Of a stretch of DNA of 64,000 nt, positions 22,961 to 34,837 are shown in pieces. Under the pieces are notes generated by a model. That model searched no databases. It had not been told where the DNA came from and worked only from the letters and a program-made list of their open reading frames with translations. Position 1 is the first letter of the stretch. Each line of letters begins with the position of its first letter. Origin of the DNA: Gnetum montanum (taxonomy: Eukaryota; Streptophyta; Gnetopsida; Gnetales; Gnetaceae); NCBI GenBank assembly GCA_015680685.1, contig MNCI01001300.1, forward strand, positions 294,547-358,546, in the 5' to 3' direction. A program made the translations under genes and the position numbers.

Positions 22961-24690
22961 CTTAGGCACAAGTTTTTATTTTGATATTTTTCTACTTTTT
23001 CCCTTTTTACTTTTCTTATCAATTTTTACATTCTCATAACTTTTCCATTGTTTTATACTTTTTCCAATTTTTTGATAATTTTTCACTCATTGATATCTTT
23101 CAAATTCTTTCTACCTTTTTCTGTTCTTGCCATTTTTCTATGATTTTTCACTACCCTTCATGTACATATTCTTATTGATTTTTCTAATAAAGTGAAAAGG
23201 AATAAGACAAGCTATAGTCCCAATAATGTGAATTTTACCACATGTTATCAAACCATTGAAGGACTAATTCTATATACAGTGAGATGACATCATCCATCCA
23301 CTCACTTTTAATAATAAGAGGTTCTTCCCATTGACATAATGATATTCTTTTCACAATAAAACTAAAATAAATTTGTGATCATTATACATCGATAGAAGAG
23401 TGAACAACCAAGTTGGAATGAAAAGAGTGTGACATCAAGGGTATTTGTGGATTCACTAAGGCTATTACTATAACTCTTACCCTATTGTTAAGTTCTATTA
23501 TTTACTTGAGTTCTAACTAAAAATAAAAGTATATATAAAATAAGTGCTTCCTTATTAGGTCATTAGAAAGACATGTTACCCATGCCTGAAGGTAGTCCTT
23601 TAGTAAGGTTGACATAGTAATAACTTAATAAAACCAAAGAACAAAAATTTCTAGGGGTTCCATTGAAAAGAGATATTACCCATGCCTAAACATAGGCAAC
23701 TTCTTAGAAATTTCAAGGTCTCTTGAACTCACGTTGGTTATGAGACCAAAAGCCATGCTTGAAGGCACTCCTCTATCCAATGACCAAGTCTCCTTTACAA
23801 AGTAAAAATGTGCTATTAATAAACTACTTCCTTAAACTTATTTTCCAAGTGGTAATACTTCTTGCAGTTGTGGTAACCTTGTAGTTATTAGGTTTAAGAT
23901 GACACAATGCAATGTCATTATTAAGTCATATGAACTTGGTTTAGATCTTGGACAGAAAGGCCAATGATTACTTTAACCAAGTACCACACATAGAATTCAT
24001 TATGCCTATGGTAAGATACCTCATGTCCCAATTTTTGCAATCCCTTACTATTTCCACTCTACCTCCATGTTATATATAATCATATTTTTATGGTTTACAA
24101 TGTTGCCAATGCAAAAATCTATATATGTGTGTGAGGAGTTTGAAAATTTTTTCATTCTTCTCATTTGATGCATAGAAAGTTCATGCCATTTTTCTAACCC
24201 TTTGGCAACTAAACTTCCACACCTCATAACTTCCTCACTATAGCTTCAATTTGCATAATTCTTGAATCCTCTTAATCATAGGGTGGTCAACTTAGTCATG
24301 AGAGAGAACGCCACACATAGTTCTATGGTTTGAGCCAAATTTTTTTTAATTCCTAGAAGAACATATTAAGGATAAGAATTATAATAATTATTCACATATT
24401 AACTAAATAACTAAATAAAATCTAGTAAACTTAAAAATTCATTCCAAACAACCATTTCAACATACATAAATAAGGAAATGATCATTATGAGAGATCATAA
24501 GAAACCAACTTGTTCATACTACATTAGAAAATATAATAGTTAAGGATTTCTTTTTAAAATATTTCTAACTCTACAATCATAATAAGAGCTAAAAAGTAAT
24601 AATATGGATAAATATTGATCAAACTCAAGAACCTAAGAGAGGATTATGAACCATTAGGAACTTATTTAAAATTCTTGGGTAATCTTAAAC
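22961..24690 (+). other. Element B T-rich tract and spacer before ORF3
   Basis: The first 220 bases are T-rich and encode a Phe-rich frame (22981-23178) that corresponds in position to the small hydrophobic ORF of A, D and E but lacks its ATG. The rest is spacer, sharing CATCATCCATCCACTCA and the following AATAAGAGGTTCTT with element C (30770-30810). A TATATATAA run sits at 24071-24080. No CATCGATG-type promoter repeats were seen. Confidence 0.55.
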
Positions 24691-27049
24691 AAATCCTTTG
24701 TGATGTAGATGGTTCCTAAGAGACTCGTAGTTGATGAACCCTCGCAAAAAGGGGTAAAAGATCCATAGGAAGGGGAAAACTGGGAGAGAAGACTTTTCCA
24801 ACTGAGCAAGAGATTGAGTCCTTCATCATTCATTATGGAATGTTCCACATAAGTTGAAGTTGAAGCATTCCTAGCTCAAAAGCATGGATAGCACTTCAAG
24901 TTGTCAAGCGAGTGTCTCAAAGCTATCCAAGAGAATTCCATCATGTCTATAGTCATTATGGAACATAAATTTGAACCATTCATGAAGCTTGCACTTGCTA
25001 ATGTTCAAGTGCTACTTCATTCCTGATCTCTTTGGCCCACACTCTTATGTAGTGGTGAATAGTACATAAGGGAAGTTATGGCGATAGAGGACTTACAAAA
25101 CAACAGATAAAGAATATAGTGGATTGTTCACTAAAGAAAATATCTAATTAAAGATCATAACGTATCACATCTTTCCCACCAAGAGATTAAATAGGATTTC
25201 CACATATGCTTCAAGGGGAAGCACCATCCTCATGGGGAAATTCCAAGTAAACATGGCTCATCTGCTATTTTTTGGAAATCCAAAAAAGGTTTGAAGAGAA
25301 GAAGGTAGAAAAACTTACTTTCTCACTAGATTATCTCATTAGAAGACTATGCCAGAAAGATGAAATTCTTGGCTACACTAATGATGTTCTTCATAAATCC
25401 TAGAATGTATCCTATGCTAAGATATCAAAACTAGTGCCTTCCAAGAAATATCAACTAGAGAAGTTACCATGCACTGAGGGAGCTATAGGATCCACATAAT
25501 CTAGAAACATTCCAACCATAGGACAAGAGTAAGCAAAACCCAGTGGGTCAACACCAATTGGTGGCATACCATTATTAAGTGAATCACCAACACAACAAGA
25601 TTATAGACCTTTCATGAGCCATCTACAACAGATAGCTAAAACCATCATTTGGGGAAATAAAGAAATATTGAGCATGTACCAAGTAAGAGATAATTCAAGA
25701 AGGCCTACAGTATCAATAGGACCAACTAGTGGTCAAATATCATTACAAGAAGAAGATGATGAGAATTGGGCACAACAAATATTAGGGAATGCTGCATCCT
25801 TTCAGGTTTAGCTTGAAATAGGAGAAGGAGCTAGCCTCATGGTTATGCAAGACTAGGATGTAGCATGAGTAAATTAATCACAAATCATATTAAAGAATCT
25901 TTTAATGTTCTCATTATGTTATCAGCAAATATTACTAGAGTCAATGATGTTGAAACCATAGTTGGAACCTCTATGGCCCCAGAAGAGCATCACAATATCT
26001 TGGATTAATTACTGCAAATAGGGAAAGTAATGCAAAACCCTTTTGATATCCTCAATAATATTATTGCAATGTAGTCTAAACTCACTTCAACCCAGGACAA
26101 GCTAATGATGGCTAAAACTAGGATGGAACATGTAGAAAATGAGGTGAAAAGATTATAAGTAGAGTTAGTTACATTCAGAGTAGAAAGAAAAGACCCTGCA
26201 TGATACATAGCACTAGACCAACTAGATAAATTCAGAACTAAACAAGTAGTCCAACTAGTAGCCAGAAACATTCAAGTTAAGATGAAAAAGGAGAAAGTAA
26301 CATGGAATGCCTCAACAATTGAAACATAAACATATGCTCATGCTAAAGCCCTAACTACCTTTGAGGAAGAAAAAAAATTACTGTAAAGAATATAAGGTGG
26401 ATAGACATTGAGAAACAAAAGAATGTCCTTTAAGAAAGCATCCATCAACTAAGAGAGCATTTTGCAAGAGTCAACAAAGACATGCAAAAATTGGTAAGAG
26501 CGAATAGAATTCTATTAATGAAAAATGTCCACACGATCCACCAAAAGTTAGTTATTATTATTAGCATGTGACAAAATGAGGCCAAGAGTCATGAAAGGCT
26601 AGAAGAACTCTTCAAAGACCAAGTGAGCATGTACAAATAGATAAACAAAAAAGAAATCTAGATATTCAAAGCTAAAATTAGTTCCATCACAATGCACACA
26701 CCTAATTAGTAGCCAATATTGAATGGACTTTCCCACATATATTTAAAAAAATAAAAAATAAATACCTATGAATCAAAGATCTCATAGAATACATGGGATT
26801 AGCAAACCTTCGTTATGTTAATCTAGCCATGCTCACAATAGGTAGATCCACAAATGAACTAGAGCAATAAGTAGTGAAGTATATGTGCTATATGAGAAGG
26901 GGTTTGCAAATAGGTAGGACATCCAACAAAAGCTACATATTGCAAACTTTGAATTCCAAGTAATTTAAGGCTAGCTACCAAGACTAGAAGGACATTGTTC
27001 CAAATCTTTCAAGAATAATGGTAGACTACTAGAAACTAAGAAAAGTAGT
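24690..27049 (+). pseudogene. Element B ORF3, truncated by the LTR of element C
   Basis: Contains I-R-R-L-C-Q-K-D-E-I-L-G-Y-T-N-D (about 25335-25385), matching I-R-K-L-C-K-R-I-G-I-V-R-Y-S-N-D in E, which ties it to the ORF3 family. A 65-codon open frame (25614-25811) and a Lys/Glu-rich coiled-coil-like stretch (26080-26900) follow. DNA similarity to A continues to GACTACTAGAAACTAAGAAA (compare A 9650-9670), then breaks at the LTR of C, so about the last 110 codons with the conserved C-terminal motif are missing. Confidence 0.6.
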
Positions 27050-27951
27050 TGATGAGTCATGATTTTATCAACTTTCATCTTAGATACCTAATATTGGAGC
27101 CTCGATATCAAATATGCGATATCATGTCCTAAGAAATGATGTCGGATATTTGATATCATCTCTTCCATGCTAGCCTATAAATACAAAACTTGGATGCATG
27201 GTTGTGACATAGTTGGTTGATAGCTTTTAGATAGATTTTTCATAGATTTTTGATTTGTAGTTCTATTTTTTCCCAGTGCATACCCGTAGTGTGATGTTTA
27301 TGATTGTATGACATCCTTATTCGAGTGTAACATACTTGGACGTGTTACATGACTGAAAATGAAGATTGAAATTACTTTCAGCATTGTAGCATCCACTTAG
27401 ATTTACTACTTCATTTAATTTCTTAAATGTTTACTATTCTCCTTAGTTAATGTTTCCATTTATTACTCTTTACGATTCCTATCATTAAGTGGAATGAGTA
27501 TAACTAATTGCAAATGCATAAGTGTAATTACTTGGTAACCTAGTAGTGTATCATTGGATCCTAGTAGTGTATCATTGGATGAGCCCAGTGACATATGCTT
27601 GGTAATCCCAGTGGTAGTTACATGAAGTCCAAGACATGTGTGGACAATTAGGAATGGATACTCATCACATGTAGGCTAGTTTAGATTTTACTTTCCACTA
27701 TTAATTAGCTTAATTAATATCTTTATTACCATTAGGAGTAGCTTAGGATAGTCAACATCAATCATATGCTTCACTTTGGACTAAACCATACATGACAAAG
27801 CTACCACTAGTCTAAGTGGGAAGATAGTGAATTATGATCAAAACATAATGATCTAGATGCACAACTTATTCCATCCACAAAATTTTACTAGATCATGCAT
27901 GAATGCTTGTGATTCATATGGTTGGACGTAGGGGTACCTCACCACTCATCA
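27050..27951 (+). repeat. LTR of element C (902 bp)
   Basis: Begins TGATGAGTCATG and ends GTACCTCACCACTCATCA, so TGATGAGT/ACTCATCA form a perfect 8-bp terminal inverted repeat. It carries GATATC-type palindromes (27104-27157) and a TATAAATA box at 27176-27183. A flanking five-base candidate duplication on the left is GTAGT (27045-27049), unmatched on the right because the 3' end is lost. Confidence 0.85.
27104..27183 (+). promoter_or_regulatory. U3 palindromes and TATA box of element C LTR
   Basis: GATATC-like sites at 27104, 27118, 27138, 27145 and 27152 precede TATAAATA (27176-27183). In D these sites occur at a regular 14-bp spacing; here only the first interval is 14. Confidence 0.5.
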
Positions 27952-27952
27952 T

Positions 27953-27970
27953 TGGTGTTGTTGTTGGGGA
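27953..27970 (+). promoter_or_regulatory. Primer-binding site of element C (tRNA-Asp), fully C-to-T changed
   Basis: TGGTGTTGTTGTTGGGGA, one base after the LTR. The Athila site complementary to tRNA-Asp is TGGCGCCGTTGCCGGGGA. The two differ at exactly the five C positions, each now T, with all G, T and A positions identical. Confidence 0.85.
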
Positions 27971-28076
27971 TGGTGCTAGTTATCTAGATTAGTTATATTA
28001 TACATGATCACTGTAAAAGTATTAATGATATATCTTTCAAAAAATATTAAATCACACACATCATTAACTAACAACA

Positions 28077-30110
28077 ATGTCTCTTTCACAAGGAAGCAAT
28101 AATGCATTGTATGGTGAGAACATTCATTGGAGAACCAACGAGATATATGTTGAAGAAAATGGAGTAACCAACCTCATGTAGGGGTTTCATATGTTCATGA
28201 CCACCCTGATTACACTCAAAGACTACATTCACCTAAGGTAGACAACCTTGGAGGAGATGAAGTAAGTCTTGGACCAAAGGAGACCTCAAGGCCTAGAACC
28301 TCCTCAAAACTTGGAAAAGGTAAATCAAGGGACCCTGGAAAATACTATAGGACCCATGGAAACCCTCCCAATTCCTCCTCTTCCTTTTACTCTTCAATGT
28401 CTAGTTATGATGAAGATGAATGTAGGTATAGAGCTCATCATTGGCATCAAAATAAAAAAGAAAATAAAAATCAAACCCATTGTAGAAATCAAAGATGTCA
28501 AAATGAACATAGACAAAATCATCACAATCAAATGGATGGAAATAGAAATTTTCATCATATCAAGTTTGATGATAATAAACCCGTGTTGGCCATTAAGAGC
28601 CTGATACAGATCATAGAGGTGGTTAAGATATCCCATAGGCATCATAGGGAAAGTCACCTAGCTAGGTTTGATATAAACAATATTTTCAAATCCATAGGAG
28701 GCTATGATTTGGATTCATAACATCATGTACATGCCTTCTAAGATGCCTATGCCTTCTAAAACATTGAAAGTGGGTGAAAAAAGCTTAATCTCTTTACCAA
28801 GATACTAGTTGACAAAGCCGAAGTGTGGTATAGATCACTGAAACCAAATTCAATATGATGGTGGTCCACAATGTTGGAACTCTTCAATGAGAAATACCAA
28901 ACCTACGTGAGAGTGTCCAACATGATGAGACAAATCCAAGGATGAAGACAAGAAGTTCATGAACCCTTGGACATGGCCTTAGATAGATATTATTTTCTAT
29001 TGAATAGATGCCCAGGCCATGGTTTCTCTAAGGAAGAGCAACTTTTCCACATCATAAATGGGCTTCATAATGAAACAAGGGAGCCCCTTGGGATGTATGT
29101 CCTAGGTCAATTATATGAGCTATGAACCCATTAGATCTAAGAGTTAATCGAGTGTGTGGAAAAAGAAGAAGGAGAGATATGCAAATGGAAGAATGTTGAG
29201 AAATATCACTGGGACCCAACTCTTCAAAAGAGGTAGGTCCATATCTATAGTAAGGAGAAAGAGACTGCTCTTGATAAGGTGATTCCACAATGATCCTTGC
29301 CAATACAGTAGTCTATTGATGAACTTGAAACAAATTTTGACAACATTTCAAAGTGGATATACGAAAAAGTTACAACTTTCATAAAGACTATCGAGGAGAA
29401 GGTAATGCGAAATGAACTAGGAAATCACAATAAATGGAGGAAGCAGAATCAAGAAACAGCTAGGAACACTTATCAACAAACAAGGGAAATGATTGAAGAA
29501 AGTGATGCTATAGACTCAACCACAAATGCAGATGATGGATGTGACATCTACATATATGACCACTTGAAAGGCCATTGCCCATTCATGTCACATCTACATG
29601 AGTATTGGGCGTCTGCATTAAATCCCAAATTTGTACAAAAGCACATGCCTAAGAGATTTCCTTTCCCACATGGTAATTATAAATAGTTTCACAACCAATC
29701 ATACTATTTGAGGGGGACTTATTACTAGCCTCAACACTATCATCAACCACAGTGGAAAAATCGATAGTCGTGGGGGAGGCCATCACCAAACCAGTCCTTA
29801 GTACCAGCCAAAACCATACAGATATTATGTTCAACACCCTATTTCTTCAACTAGTTATATGTCATCTACTTCAAATCATCACTATCACTCTCCTCACGCC
29901 TCACGCCTCTTACCATCCATCCTATCCTCAATATTCTCATCCTCTACCTCATTACATGCCATCGCCAACAACACAGGAAGGTTCAATGCCACAACATCAA
30001 CAAATGAATGCCACTTGTGTTGTGAATGTGCATAGACATGCTGATACCAGTAGGTTCCCATCATAAACTCAAAAACATCCTTTCTTTAGGATAACTCCCA
30101 GGCTAAAGCA
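28077..30110 (+). pseudogene. gag: Element C gag, nearly full length with frameshifts
   Basis: The start M-S-L-S-Q-G-S-N lies 107 nt after the PBS. A Ser/Asp/Asn/His-rich segment (28395-28560) precedes the capsid core: I-E-V-V-K-I, L-F-N-E-K-Y-Q-T (28885-28910), E-E-Q-L-F-H-I-I-N-G-L (29033-29070), then a Lys/Glu-rich arm. C-D-I-Y-I-Y-D-H-L-K-G-H-C-P (29540-29580) occupies the place of a zinc knuckle but does not fit the CCHC pattern. The tail is rich in Pro, Gln, His, Tyr and Ser. This is the best preserved gag on the plus strand: it keeps frames of 93-111 codons. Confidence 0.78.
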
Positions 30111-30189
30111 CAATAGTTAAAGACCTACCACATCATCTAACCCAGCACAATGCTAATCTAGTACAATGCCTTCCCCTTCATGACCAACA

Positions 30190-30905
30190 TCCTCTATGTT
30201 TACGCAAGGGCCACCATCCATCATTACTCCAACACCCAACCAAAGTAATGAATCTAGTAATTTGGGAAGACAAATGAATCCATGCATACTATATCATGAT
30301 CAAGGGTGCAATTGTGGTCCATACATCCACAATGTTAACACAACTCATACTCTAACCCACCATATGTTTAACAACCAAGTTTATAAACAACAAATTGTCT
30401 ATGTAGCCATCGCTAAACCCATAGACACCCAATGGCTTAGAAATTAAAGGTTAACAATGCTTTATACATGCATGGAGCCTACCTATCTGCTTATTAATTC
30501 TTGTCATAGCCAAATGCTTAGTCATGGGGGAAACCCCCCATTCTAAACTTTAGAATTAATAGGCATTTTACATCTTTTTATTTTATAATTTTTTATCATT
30601 TTCTTATTTCTTGATACAATTTTTCTTGTCCTTCTCAACTTTTTCCACCTTTTGTTTTCATTTCCTTTGTTAAGTAATCTTGCTTATGAATAAAATGATC
30701 ATGTAGACCACTAAAGTGAGGTTCTCTCTATGTTATCAAGTCATGAGGGATTACTTGTTTGAACAGTGAACCACATCATCCATCCACTCATTCCATTAAT
30801 AAGAGGTTCTTACCCTGGTTATAATGATATTCTTTTTCATCACCAAAACTAAAAATAAATCCATAATCATTATGCTTGGACAGAAAAGTAAATTCATAAT
30901 CATTA
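30190..30905 (+). pseudogene. pol: Element C linker remnant joined to pol end and post-pol spacer
   Basis: 30190-30480 reads C-I-L-Y-H-D-Q-G, then A-K-P-I-D-T-Q-W-L, equivalent to the linker in A ending T-K-Q-V-S-T-Q-W-L (about 1965-1990). At about 30510-30520 it jumps to CTTAGTCATGGGGG, the pol end, so protease, RT, RNase H and integrase are gone. The T-rich tract and the CATCATCCATCCACTCA spacer follow. An ATGGGGG...CCCCCAT hairpin-like arrangement sits at the junction (30524-30541). Confidence 0.65.
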
Positions 30906-32028
30906 TAAAATTGATAAGATTATACAGTTTCTTCATGTTTTAAGTTAAAATTATTTCTCTATATAAGTTTTTCATAGCATTAAGTAAACCAAAATAAACT
31001 TTAACTTTGATAAGTCTACTTTGTAATTATTCTCATACAACAAAGTCAAATGCTTTAGTAAATTCAATAAAGTAAATAAATTTTTAAAATTATTTACTCT
31101 TTGATTATTTAATACTATTTTTAAGAGTAGTCAGATGATGTAGCATAAAATTCCTTTTTCCAAATCTTGCTTATGAAACTATATGTAAATTATTTCTTTT
31201 TGCCTAGGATCCCAATATATTCTCTAAACTTGTACTTAATAATATTATAACCAAGTTACTAATCATAATTAAATTGTAATTATTCAAATATAATTTGTCT
31301 CTTTTTTAAAAAAAACATAACAACTTTACTAATCATCGACTATCTAGTCAAACCATTTTAAAGTTATTTGTTAAATATTTTTCAAGTCTCTTTCTAAACT
31401 AACTCTCCACTACACTTTAATAATTCAACATATAATCTTTTTACATCTACAACTTTTTTCAAAAGCTAAGTTCTTAATTTTCTCTACTGTTTCATCATAC
31501 ATAAGTTGTACAATATATGGAGGTATGCAACTTGTTATGTTATTTACCTTGTACTAAAACATATTTTTAGAGAACCCTTCTATAGGTGTAAATAAAATAT
31601 CATTGCTTGAAGAATCACTTTTTTTTTCTAAAAGCTTCTAAAAATTTCATAGATCTTGCTTTAACATTTGTACTATATTGTTTCAATGCTTTTTTAGAAA
31701 TTTTTATTTTAAAGCAATTTCATGTAATATTTATTCAAAGCTACATTTTTATTAAATCAAAGATTTGGAATTTTTGATAGCTTACATTTGTTATAGACAT
31801 TCTTCATCAAATTAATTCTACTTGTTCATAAACTTATATTGCACTGTAACATTTTTTTGTATCCTCTAGAAAAATGTCTTCTAACTAATCTTCAAATTTT
31901 TTTTATTTATAACAATTTTTTATACCTCTTGCTAAAATGATTATATATATATATTTATAATATGTCTTCTTATTTGTATTTCATATTATTAAAACACATT
32001 TCTTTAATGGAAAACTATATAAAATAAT
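30906..32028 (-). pseudogene. LINE (non-LTR) reverse transcriptase fragment, 3' part missing
   Basis: Read from 32028 down, frames give I-S-N-L-V-I-I-L-L-S-T-S-L-E-N and A-K-R-N-N-L-H, then F-G-K-R-N-F-M-L-H-H-L-T-T-L-K-N (about 31130-31190) and F-I-E-F-T-K-A-F-D-F-V (about 31050-31085). This is the order of RT blocks in LINEs whose consensus reads A-G-F-R...S-T...D-H-L and F-x-D-F-x-K-A-F-D. The motif spacing fits jockey/RTE-like elements better than plant L1 (judged from memory). The catalytic Y/F-A-D-D box would lie further down but the frame ends at the junction with element C. AT-rich and full of stops. Confidence 0.55.
32024..32028. repeat. Target-site duplication of element D, left copy
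   Basis: ATAAT directly before the LTR; the right copy is ACAAT, one C/T difference. Confidence 0.6.
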
Positions 32029-32895
32029 TCATGAGTAGCAAGGTACCCCTACGCCCAACCATACAAATACGAGCGTTCATGCTCAATCCGGTCGAACTCC
32101 AAGGATTAAGTGATTATGCACCTATGTAGAACAAGGATGAGTTATGTAATCATTATCTTCCCAAGCTTACTTGTAAGGAAAAATTGTATAGTTAAGTAAA
32201 CTCGAGGTATGTGATTTTTATTATTTTATGTTTTATGCTTTTGATGGTTAAAAAAGAGAAATGAAGTAATTTAATAACTAATTTGATTTAACTAACTAAC
32301 TATTCTCTAACTAGTCCTAACACCATCATCCATTCCCACTCTTTGAACACATCCTGAACCAGTGCAACACTACTGGGATTACCAAACGCTAGTCGTTACT
32401 GGGTTACCAAATGTTCCATGTTTGCTTGAAGTGCTCATGCTGAGTATGCTAATTCATAGATAGCTGATAATTATTAATTTGATAGAAATAATATTAATTA
32501 ACTAATGAAAGCATAAAATAACAATAAATAACATTGAATGCAATAATTAAGCCATTCTGGATGTTGCAAGGTTTATCACAAAGTTTGTCTTTATTTCCGG
32601 ACAAAAGGTGTGCTTAGGTACACAATGCTCGAATAAAGATTTGTTCACTCTATGACTCCTACTGCAAGCACTCAGAAATAATTCTACCTTTGGAATAAAA
32701 AAACTACAAGAGTTTGGCTAAGGGACTAAAAAAACTAATGTCAAACCAAGTGCCCTTGTCTCCTATTTATAGCCAACGAGACAAGTTTTGACATCACGTG
32801 CTCAATATCACTTGGCCCATCCGATATCGCATATCCGATATCGAGGGTTTGATATCATGGATCCGATATTGAGTTGCTTATTTGGTGACTCATCA
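32029..32895 (-). repeat. 3' LTR of element D
   Basis: On the minus strand it starts TGATGAGTCACCAAATAAGC after the PPT and ends GCTACTCATGA (expected ...CATCA, one change). Five GATATC-like palindromes lie at 32804-32870, four of them 14 bp apart. TATA box GGCTATAAATAGGA at 32761-32774. Confidence 0.9.
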
Positions 32896-32904
32896 TACCC
32901 CCAC
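32896..32904 (-). promoter_or_regulatory. Polypurine tract of element D
   Basis: GTGGGGGTA on the minus strand, adjoining the LTR start TGATGAGT. Preceded by TTTTCATTCAATT, comparable to TTTTCATTTAGTCAT before the PPT of A and E. Confidence 0.7.
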
Positions 32905-34684
32905 AATTGAATGAAAACTTGTCCTTGAATTCCTTACAAAATATTGGGAAGGTATGGGAATATTGACTAAACAACAACTAATGATGACATGGAATGACAT
33001 ACTCAAAATACCCGGTGAACGAATTGACAAATGTATTACAGCATTGGTGTTCATAACCATTGTGGTGAACACTGTACATAGATGACATACAATCCCTTAT
33101 TTGACAACTTGAAGAGAGAGAGAGAGAAAAGAAAATGTGGTGTGTTCTTGCTGATGTCAAAAATGTGCACACCATTGTTCATCCATGGCCACATGACTTA
33201 GCTTGTTCCTTTCATAAATGCTCTTGCTCTAGTCTAGTTTGAGTGCTCCCTCCCATTTCAATCCATTATTCATGTGATCGCCATCTGCACACACAACACA
33301 ATCACAAATTATTAAGGATAGATAAGATATAATGTAGTTGGTACCTTGCCTTAATATGAAACACATTGGATAGGTTGTGGGTATGGTAGATACTAGGTTA
33401 GAGGTTTGTAAGTGATAACTACCCAAGGTGTAGGGGCAAGATAAGTAATGGAATGGAAAAATTCGTGACAAGACCCCATGACTAAGAGGGAACTTCTAGT
33501 AGCAATAGGATGAAAAACAAAGAAAAAAAGAAAGATAAGAGGAATAAAAACGATGAAGCCAATAAGAATGCATAAAAGGGAAGAGAAAAACAAAAATGGA
33601 TGTCATGGATGGGGTTGAACAAGAAATAGTTGATTGCAAGGAATGTTTAAGGGAAAGAACTTAACAATTTATCTAAAAAGAAATGCGAGTGGGTCCTCCC
33701 CAAAGTAGGCTCATGCCCTTTATGCCCTGACAAACCCACAAACCAAAGAGTCCATAGGCTCTAGGAATGACATATGGAGATAATAGTTCAGAATTCACCC
33801 ACAAGAATTTACCAAAGAATAACACTACAACAACCAAGATATAGACTAATCATAAAATCAACAATGAGGTAGAATACAGGAAGAAATATGGAAAGATAAG
33901 AGAGAATGGAATGAAATCCCGAAATCAAGGTTGTATAACATGCCTTGTGTATTATGTGGTTATGTGATTTAATAAAATTCAGCCCATATCTAGATTAAAA
34001 CTAACCACATCCAATGACCTCGCATCAACACACTTGACCAACCCATCCTCCTGAAGTAATAAGAATGCTTCCATAAAGCAACCACCATCCCAAAAAGAGA
34101 AGAATAGAGAAACAGGAAGTGATAAAGGGCCTTAGTTAGAGGGAACCTTTAGGCATGGGTAAGATGTCTTTCCAATGCCATAACCACTACTTGTAGCCCA
34201 TGTTCCTTTATTATGTCTAAGGGGTGTGCTTTGAATTCCCACCAGTCTTTTTTTCTTTTTCTTTTTTGTTGTGAGAACCACACCATGCAAATACTTATTT
34301 GATTCATTCAACTTCTTACTATTAGTCTATAGTGGAATGGTAGAAAACCTATGAAAAACATGCAAGTACCTAAGAGAATAGCCAACACAAATGTGTTGAA
34401 TCCCCTTGAGGTCATAGCCTTTTCAATCCATTTGAATCTTCCTTTGGTCTGAAGAATACCAAGCCACAAATTCATTAGTATGTTAGATTAGAAAAAGGGA
34501 CAATACATTTCCAAAATAAATGGATGCCATAGAATTAAATGGATGAATGGATGACATGGACTCATTACCTTTTTTATCAAAAGAAACCATATCTTAGCAT
34601 CAACATTAAAAGTCAAAGGTAAAAACCAAACATTAGTAAGCAACATGATTATAGTATAATCCACCATCATGAGCACTTATTATA
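32905..34684 (-). other. Element D 3' untranslated region and shortened spacer
   Basis: 33650-34684 matches the first part of the post-pol spacer in E (for example TGGGTCCTCCCCA near 33690 and near 45355). It then joins a 3' segment (32905-33200) resembling the DNA after ORF3 in E (41460-41640). ORF3 and the promoter-like block present in E are absent. 33200-33600 has no match that I could see and no ORF. Confidence 0.6.
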
Positions 34685-34837
34685 TCATGAGTGAGAATAA
34701 ATCAAAGAAAATGTAATAGAGAAAGAAATAGCAAAAATGTTAATGATGGTGTAAAAAAAACAAGTAAAGATGAAAAATGTGTAAAACAAAAAGATAAAAG
34801 AAACTAAGGGCTTAGAATGACTAGCATTGGTGGCCAT
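34685..34837 (-). CDS. Small hydrophobic ORF overlapping pol end (element D copy)
   Basis: Fifty codons, M-A-T-N-A-S-H then Phe, Ile, Leu, Thr and Ser-rich. Its ATG (34837-34835) lies in the last codons of the pol remnant, which ends D-G-H-Q-C-TAG at 34823-34821, the same 17-nt overlap as in A and E. Preserved although D has lost nearly all of pol. Function unknown; T-rich composition alone could keep it open. Confidence 0.4.
   Translation of the reverse strand: MATNASHSKPLVSFIFLFYTFFIFTCFFYTIINIFAISFSITFSLIYSHS

Larger units (their letters stand above)
16939..27049 (+). mobile_element. Element B: Athila-like Ty3/gypsy copy, interrupted at both ends
   Basis: Gag, protease, RT, RNase H, integrase, T-rich post-pol tract, spacer and ORF3 follow in the same order as in A and E. 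On the left, F separates it from its probable 5' LTR (10218-11184). On the right, ORF3 stops at base 27049 where the LTR of C begins. It is the most decayed copy, with stops in every domain. Confidence 0.8.
27050..30905 (+). mobile_element. Element C: pol-deleted Athila-like element, right end lost
   Basis: A 902-bp LTR is followed by a PBS, a full-length gag, a short piece of the protease-RT linker, then a direct jump to the pol end and post-pol spacer. There is no RT, RNase H or integrase. Similarity to the spacer of B fades at about 30905, where a LINE fragment begins. No 3' LTR was found. Confidence 0.78.

Noticed and set aside
28394-28720. Overlapping plus and minus ORFs in the same stretch
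   Set aside because: Only the His/Asn/Asp-rich plus frame agrees with gag of D and E; the others are shadows.
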